The notes under the pieces were generated by a model. The model was not told the origin of the DNA and did no database searches. It saw nothing but the letters and a program-made list of their open reading frames with translations. DNA of 64,000 nucleotides, from the NCBI GenBank assembly GCA_934292955.1, contig CAKQXZ010000003.1, positions 1 to 64,000 on the forward strand, written 5' to 3'. This document shows positions 60,888 through 64,000 of this stretch, one piece after another. This DNA comes from an uncultured Clostridia bacterium. GTDB taxonomy: Bacteria; Bacillota_A; Clostridia; Christensenellales; Borkfalkiaceae. Every line of letters starts with the position of its first letter. Position 1 is the stretch's first letter. Both the position numbers and the translations under genes were made by a program.

Positions 60888-62774
60888 TCAGTTTTGCTCT
60901 TCGGTTGCCGTAGTTTCGGAAGAAGTTGCCGCCGTTTCGCTTTTCAGGGCGGACCGAGTTTCCTTTTCCGCAAGCGCATCGTCCGAAGTTTCGGCGGTTT
61001 CCGTTTCGGTAGGATCGGAGGAGATTGCCTTTGCGGCTTCGCCGATAACGTTTGTTTCGTTCGCCATCTGCTCCGCTACGGGTTCGGCTACGCTTTCGGA
61101 AACGTTTGCGTTTTCTTCTTCAACCGCTTTTTCGGCGGCTGAGTCGTCTGTTGCGCCGTCGCTTACTTCGGTGACTTTCAAGCCTTCTTTAGGCGAAATA
61201 ACCGCTTTGACCTGAATTACAGGCTCTGCGCCGACGGTAACGACATGTTCGGGCGAAAGCTCGTCTTTCTCTTCGTTGATTATGGTTTCGGTCGTTATAG
61301 TGTCGTATGCATCGTGAATGGTTATTGCGGTTGCGTTACCGATAACGGGCATATAACCGATATCGTCCGAAACGCTCGGCGTGGGCTGAGCTTGCCCTTT
61401 TTCGGCGACCTGCTCGGCGATCTGTTCGACCTGTTCTGCAAGTTGCGCAGTTTGTTCGGCAATCTGTTCGGCTTGCCCGGCAAGTTGCGCAGCTTCTGCC
61501 TGTTCTGCCGCTTTTACGCGGTCTTCGGCTTTGGGGCGAATAACGCCTTCGGCGAACAGTTTGTTTGCGCGCGCCCTTTCGGCTTTGCCTTTTTTGGTGA
61601 ACTTATACGCCGACTGCGAAATGATAAGCACAAGACCGACCAGAATGGAAAGATAATAGCAGAAAAATCTCCAGCTCATTATCGCCCAGAAGAGCGTACC
61701 GCCCGCAATGTAACTTGCAAAAATGGAACGGAACGATACTTCGGCGCCGCCCGAGTTACCGGGGGTGGGCAACATAGTGACCGTGGTATAACAAATTACG
61801 GTAAGGCAGAAGATATTCCACCAGCCGACGTTTGCCGTGCCGCTCATTTTTATAACAAAATAGGGCATGGAATACAGCGCGACGAACGATAAAAGCGAAA
61901 GCAAAAGCCCCAAAAGCATGCGCGCTTTGGACTTTTTAACGAAGTATCTGATACATTCGGCGTATTCGACGATACTGTCGGTAGTTTTGTGTTTGAATGT
62001 TTCGGCATCTTTGGTAAGGTGCAGAAACTTGAATATTTTTGCTACAAAACCCGCAATCTTTTCGGCAGTCGCGGGGAGCAAAGTAAAGAAACCGAGCGCG
62101 ACGGGAATTGCCGCGTTGACGACAAGACCTATTACGCAAAGCACTTTAAGTACGGTAGTGATATCGCCGAAACCGTAGGCTATCATGACCGTGAGCGCGA
62201 CTATAACGTATGCGATACGGTCAAGCGCGTAACAAACGAGCGGAACGCCCGAAGCAACGCCTACGGGAATGCCTTTTTTTCTTAAATAATAAATTTCGAA
62301 CGGCTGACCGCCCGAGCCTAACGGCGTGATATTGTCGTAATACTTGCACAACAGCACGGCGTTCATACTGATAAGCGGCAGGTCTTTTTTTAGCGTGGTT
62401 TTAAGAAACAAACGCCTTTTTAACGCCTGCGCCGCGTTATAAACGATAAACATCAAAAACGCGCCGATAAGCCACCAGTAATTTTTGATGTAAATGTTAA
62501 ACGCCGAGCCGAAGCCCTGCGGTTTATCTTCGCCCTTGAATTCGAGAAACGCCGTGAACAAGACGGCAACGACGTTTACAAGTACGAAAATGAGCGTAAA
62601 AGCAAAACTTTTGCTGGTTTTTTTCGTCTTGAGCGCCTTGCCTTCGTCGACGGGGGCGATCTTTTCAAGTTCTTTTTCGGCTTGCTCTGCCGCAGCGTTC
62701 ATTTCGATAGGTTTACCGTCGTCTACGCTCGGCACGCAAGCAATATCTTCGTGTATTATGTCCTTTTTGATCAC
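60888..62774 (-). CDS. Flippase-like (UPF0104/YbhN-type) membrane protein with long acidic tail
   Basis: 628 residues. Residues ~1-55 are cytoplasmic and charged. Residues ~56-400 contain about eight membrane helices with family motifs DNITPLGSGGQPFEIYYLRKKGI (~150-172) and TMLPTPGNSGGAEVSF (~330-345), as in the lysylphosphatidylglycerol synthase transmembrane/flippase domain. Residues ~415-628 form an unusual Ala/Glu/Thr-rich tail: a coiled-coil stretch of EQIAEQ/AEQ heptads (~430-465) and then disordered acidic sequence. No aminoacyl-transferase domain is present, so it is not MprF. Likely helps move lipids or lipid-linked sugars. 57 bases after rplI and probably co-transcribed. Confidence 0.85.
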   Translation of the reverse strand: MIKKDIIHEDIACVPSVDDGKPIEMNAAAEQAEKELEKIAPVDEGKALKTKKTSKSFAFTLIFVLVNVVAVLFTAFLEFKGEDKPQGFGSAFNIYIKNYWWLIGAFLMFIVYNAAQALKRRLFLKTTLKKDLPLISMNAVLLCKYYDNITPLGSGGQPFEIYYLRKKGIPVGVASGVPLVCYALDRIAYVIVALTVMIAYGFGDITTVLKVLCVIGLVVNAAIPVALGFFTLLPATAEKIAGFVAKIFKFLHLTKDAETFKHKTTDSIVEYAECIRYFVKKSKARMLLGLLLSLLSFVALYSMPYFVIKMSGTANVGWWNIFCLTVICYTTVTMLPTPGNSGGAEVSFRSIFASYIAGGTLFWAIMSWRFFCYYLSILVGLVLIISQSAYKFTKKGKAERARANKLFAEGVIRPKAEDRVKAAEQAEAAQLAGQAEQIAEQTAQLAEQVEQIAEQVAEKGQAQPTPSVSDDIGYMPVIGNATAITIHDAYDTITTETIINEEKDELSPEHVVTVGAEPVIQVKAVISPKEGLKVTEVSDGATDDSAAEKAVEEENANVSESVAEPVAEQMANETNVIGEAAKAISSDPTETETAETSDDALAEKETRSALKSETAATSSETTATEEQN

Positions 62775-62830
62775 TTTACTTCCCCTTAAACGATTTAAGA
62801 CTGTCTGTTTTTATATCCTGCCGTATCAGA

Positions 62831-63277
62831 TTATTCGCTTGCTTCGACCTTTACGCATACTTTGGACGAAACGCCCGCCATAAATCTGATTTCGATGGTA
62901 TAAACGCCTAAAGTCTTGATCGGTTCGGGAAGAAGAATCATCTTCTTTTCTACCGCATAGCCGTTTGCGTTAAGCGCGGAACAGATTTCCTGCGAAGTAA
63001 CGCTGCCGAAAATTTTGCCCTTTTCGCCCGCTTTCACCTTGCATACGACTACCGCGTTTTTAACTTTTGCGGCAATATCTTTAAGACGGGCTATTTCTTC
63101 CTGTCTGTGGAATTCTTCCGCTTCCTGCTTGATTTTAAGACTGTTCACTTCGACTGCGGTCGCTTCTTTAGCAAGCCCTTTCTTAATTAAACAGTTGCGT
63201 GCGTACCCGTCGCTTACTTCTTTGATTTCGCCTTTTTTGCCCGTTCCTTTTACGTCTGCCAAAAGAATAACTTTCAT
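62831..63277 (-). CDS. rplI: 50S ribosomal protein L9
   Basis: 148 residues. N-terminal rRNA-binding domain [36 protein letters not shown], a long connecting helix (~40-75) and the C-terminal domain ([35 protein letters not shown]). Full length and typical. RBS AAGGAGAAGAT. Consensus promoter at 63342-63370. Confidence 0.99.
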   Translation of the reverse strand: MKVILLADVKGTGKKGEIKEVSDGYARNCLIKKGLAKEATAVEVNSLKIKQEAEEFHRQEEIARLKDIAAKVKNAVVVCKVKAGEKGKIFGSVTSQEICSALNANGYAVEKKMILLPEPIKTLGVYTIEIRFMAGVSSKVCVKVEASE

Positions 63278-63341
63278 ATCTTCTCCTTATAATTTAACGC
63301 CTTACACGCGCGTTTGAATTACGCTCATATTTTCCTATGAA

Positions 63342-63370
63342 ATTATAATTAAAACGGTATATTTTGTCAA
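63342..63370 (-). promoter_or_regulatory. Consensus promoter of rplI
   Basis: Minus strand TTGACA (63370-63365), 17-base spacer, TATAAT (63347-63342). Confidence 0.9.
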
Positions 63371-63541
63371 CCGAAATGCCCGATTTTCCGCCCCGTGAAA
63401 CATAAATTCACACTATTACACTCTTCTTTCACATTGAAAAAAATTTATATGGCAACTATGGCAAAATTGCATATTTTCGGAAAGCGCGGGACATAATAAT
63501 TGTTGCCGAATATCAGCATACGGCAAAGGAGAGATCAAATT

Positions 63542-63700
63542 ATGAACAACGAATTTAATCAGAAAATCAACTGTAACGTTTGCGACTGCAGTTTTAACCG
63601 CGACGGACATCTTTGCGAAAAGAACGCCATTTGCGTTTGCTGCTCCGAAAAAGGCTGCACTTGCTGCGGCAGTTTCGTAAGCAAGACCGACGCAGAATAA
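63542..63700 (+). CDS. DUF1540 small cysteine-rich protein
   Basis: 52 residues from ATG 63542, RBS AAAGGAGAGATCAAAT. Nine cysteines in 52 residues, arranged INCNVCDCSFNRDGHLCEKNAICVC-CSEKGCTCCGSF: the DUF1540 pattern (I-x-C-x-V-x-x-C ... C ... I-x-V ... C-x-x-F), here with extra CC pairs. Probable metal-binding protein, often seen in spore-forming Clostridia; function unknown. Ends in a strong terminator. Confidence 0.88.
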   Translation: MNNEFNQKINCNVCDCSFNRDGHLCEKNAICVCCSEKGCTCCGSFVSKTDAE

Positions 63701-63718
63701 AAACTTTTTATCTTTATA

Positions 63719-63751
63719 AAAACGACCATGCCGTATGCATGGTCGTTTTTT
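63719..63751 (+). terminator. Terminator of the DUF1540 gene
   Basis: AACGACCATGC and GCATGGTCGTT (11 bp) around CGTAT, followed by TTT. A motif A copy (63764-63782) follows directly. Confidence 0.95.
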
Positions 63752-63763
63752 ATAGAAAAGTCG

Positions 63764-63782
63764 CGCTATAAGTCGATTATCG
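63764..63782 (+). repeat. Motif A copy
   Basis: CGCTATAAGTCGATTATCG with GAAAAGTCG before it; between the DUF1540 terminator and the convergent TrkA-type gene. Confidence 0.85.
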
Positions 63783-63811
63783 GCATATTGGAATCAAAAA
63801 AACAAAATTTA

Positions 63812-64000
63812 TCAGAAGTGAATTATCTTTTTTATTCCGTCGAAATTGCCGAAAATAAGCAGAGTCTGCTTTTCGGTAAGCGGTTCGTCGGGCGAAAAAT
63901 CGACGATGGTTCTATCGCCTTCTTTGACCGCGACGATATTAAGCTGGTATTTTCTTCTTACCCCTATTTCGGACACACTTTTACCCACCCAGATTTTAGG
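63812..64000 (-). CDS. TrkA/KtrA-type potassium channel regulator, C-terminal end
   Basis: Minus-strand frame open from the window edge (64000) to TGA at 63814-63812; 62 residues are visible. The sequence (IWVGKSVSEIGVRRKYQLNI ... VAVKEGDR, then PDEPLTEKQTLLIFGNFDGI) fits the RCK_C (TrkA-C) domain that ends KtrA/TrkA proteins. It follows the usual pattern W-x-G-K-x-x-x-E-x-x-x-R-x-x-Y-x-x-x-V-x-A-x-K. KtrA gates potassium uptake by KtrB according to nucleotide binding. The nucleotide-binding half lies outside the window. Confidence 0.8.
   Translation of the reverse strand, partial: PKIWVGKSVSEIGVRRKYQLNIVAVKEGDRTIVDFSPDEPLTEKQTLLIFGNFDGIKKIIHF

Noticed and set aside
1..64000. tRNA, rRNA and known riboswitches
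   Set aside because: Read for T-loop/CCA-like ends, conserved rRNA blocks and common riboswitch cores; none recognised, though a covariance search could not be run.

Overview
The window looks like chromosomal DNA of an anaerobic, spore-forming member of the Clostridia (Bacillota). Support comes from a complete gerABC-type germinant receptor operon (50.2-54.0 kb), a YlbJ sporulation membrane protein, HPr kinase, RNase Y, a CIRCE/HrcA site before clpB, an NfnAB-type electron-bifurcating transhydrogenase, AGGAGG-like ribosome binding sites and near-consensus sigma-A promoters (TTGACA-17-TATAAT). No rRNA, tRNA, CRISPR array or intact insertion sequence was seen. I cannot name the genus; composition and gene order suggest an uncultured gut-type Clostridia lineage.

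Layout. 0-2.2 kb: a truncated lipoprotein gene and a divergent AraC regulator. 2.2-8.5 kb: a Q/N/G/Y-rich membrane protein, a MarR-controlled heterodimeric ABC exporter and a Na/Pi cotransporter. 8.9-11.5 kb: two phage tail-fibre/baseplate-like proteins with no other phage genes. 11.9-15.2 kb: an AT-rich island with a broken transglutaminase-like gene, a Sel1-type repeat protein and an FRG-domain protein. 15.2-19.4 kb: a YfcE-type phosphodiesterase and a three-gene GlpA-like/FAD oxidoreductase/DUF1667 operon. 19.9-31.9 kb: a YbjN-like pair, a YugP protease, an EF-G-like GTPase, a 1-phosphofructokinase-type kinase, an ABC exporter, rarA, ylbJ and a fused rsmD-coaD gene. 32-38.4 kb: alr, hprK, uvrC, rny. 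39-45.6 kb: sugar genes (NahK-like kinase, galE, galM), an iron alcohol dehydrogenase, a GNAT-like protein and comF. 45.6-49.8 kb: nfnB, nfnA and a P-type-ATPase-like protein without its catalytic motifs. 50-64 kb: gerABC, a YjjG-like HAD phosphatase, clpB, topB, a flippase-like membrane protein, rplI, a DUF1540 protein and the end of a TrkA/KtrA-type gene.

The most striking signal is not a gene. A 19-bp motif (consensus GCCTATARGTCGATTATCG, here 'motif A') occurs about 29 times in both orientations. About 18 copies are intergenic, often in the loop or stem of terminators. Eleven lie inside unrelated protein-coding genes, almost always in the reading frames that avoid its internal stop codons. 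This distribution (genes plus inverted pairs in terminators) resembles DNA-uptake or other genome-marking sequences. Two other repeat families fill the spacers: motif B (GTCATCCTGAG ... GAAGGATCC ... GCCGCAC) and motif C (CCTTCGCCCTTTGG ... GGTGGC ... GACGGATGCGG). Together they make a composite of about 200 bp that is tandemly repeated at 27.9-28.6 kb. All motif B copies left of 29 kb point one way and all right of 36 kb point the other way, alongside an apparent change in G/C strand bias.

Other points: two genes (the YjjG-like HAD at 54.1 kb and topB) have strong promoters whose -10 box ends 6 nt before the ATG, implying leaderless mRNAs; rsmD and coaD are fused in one frame; and a compact small-RNA gene is predicted upstream of clpB.
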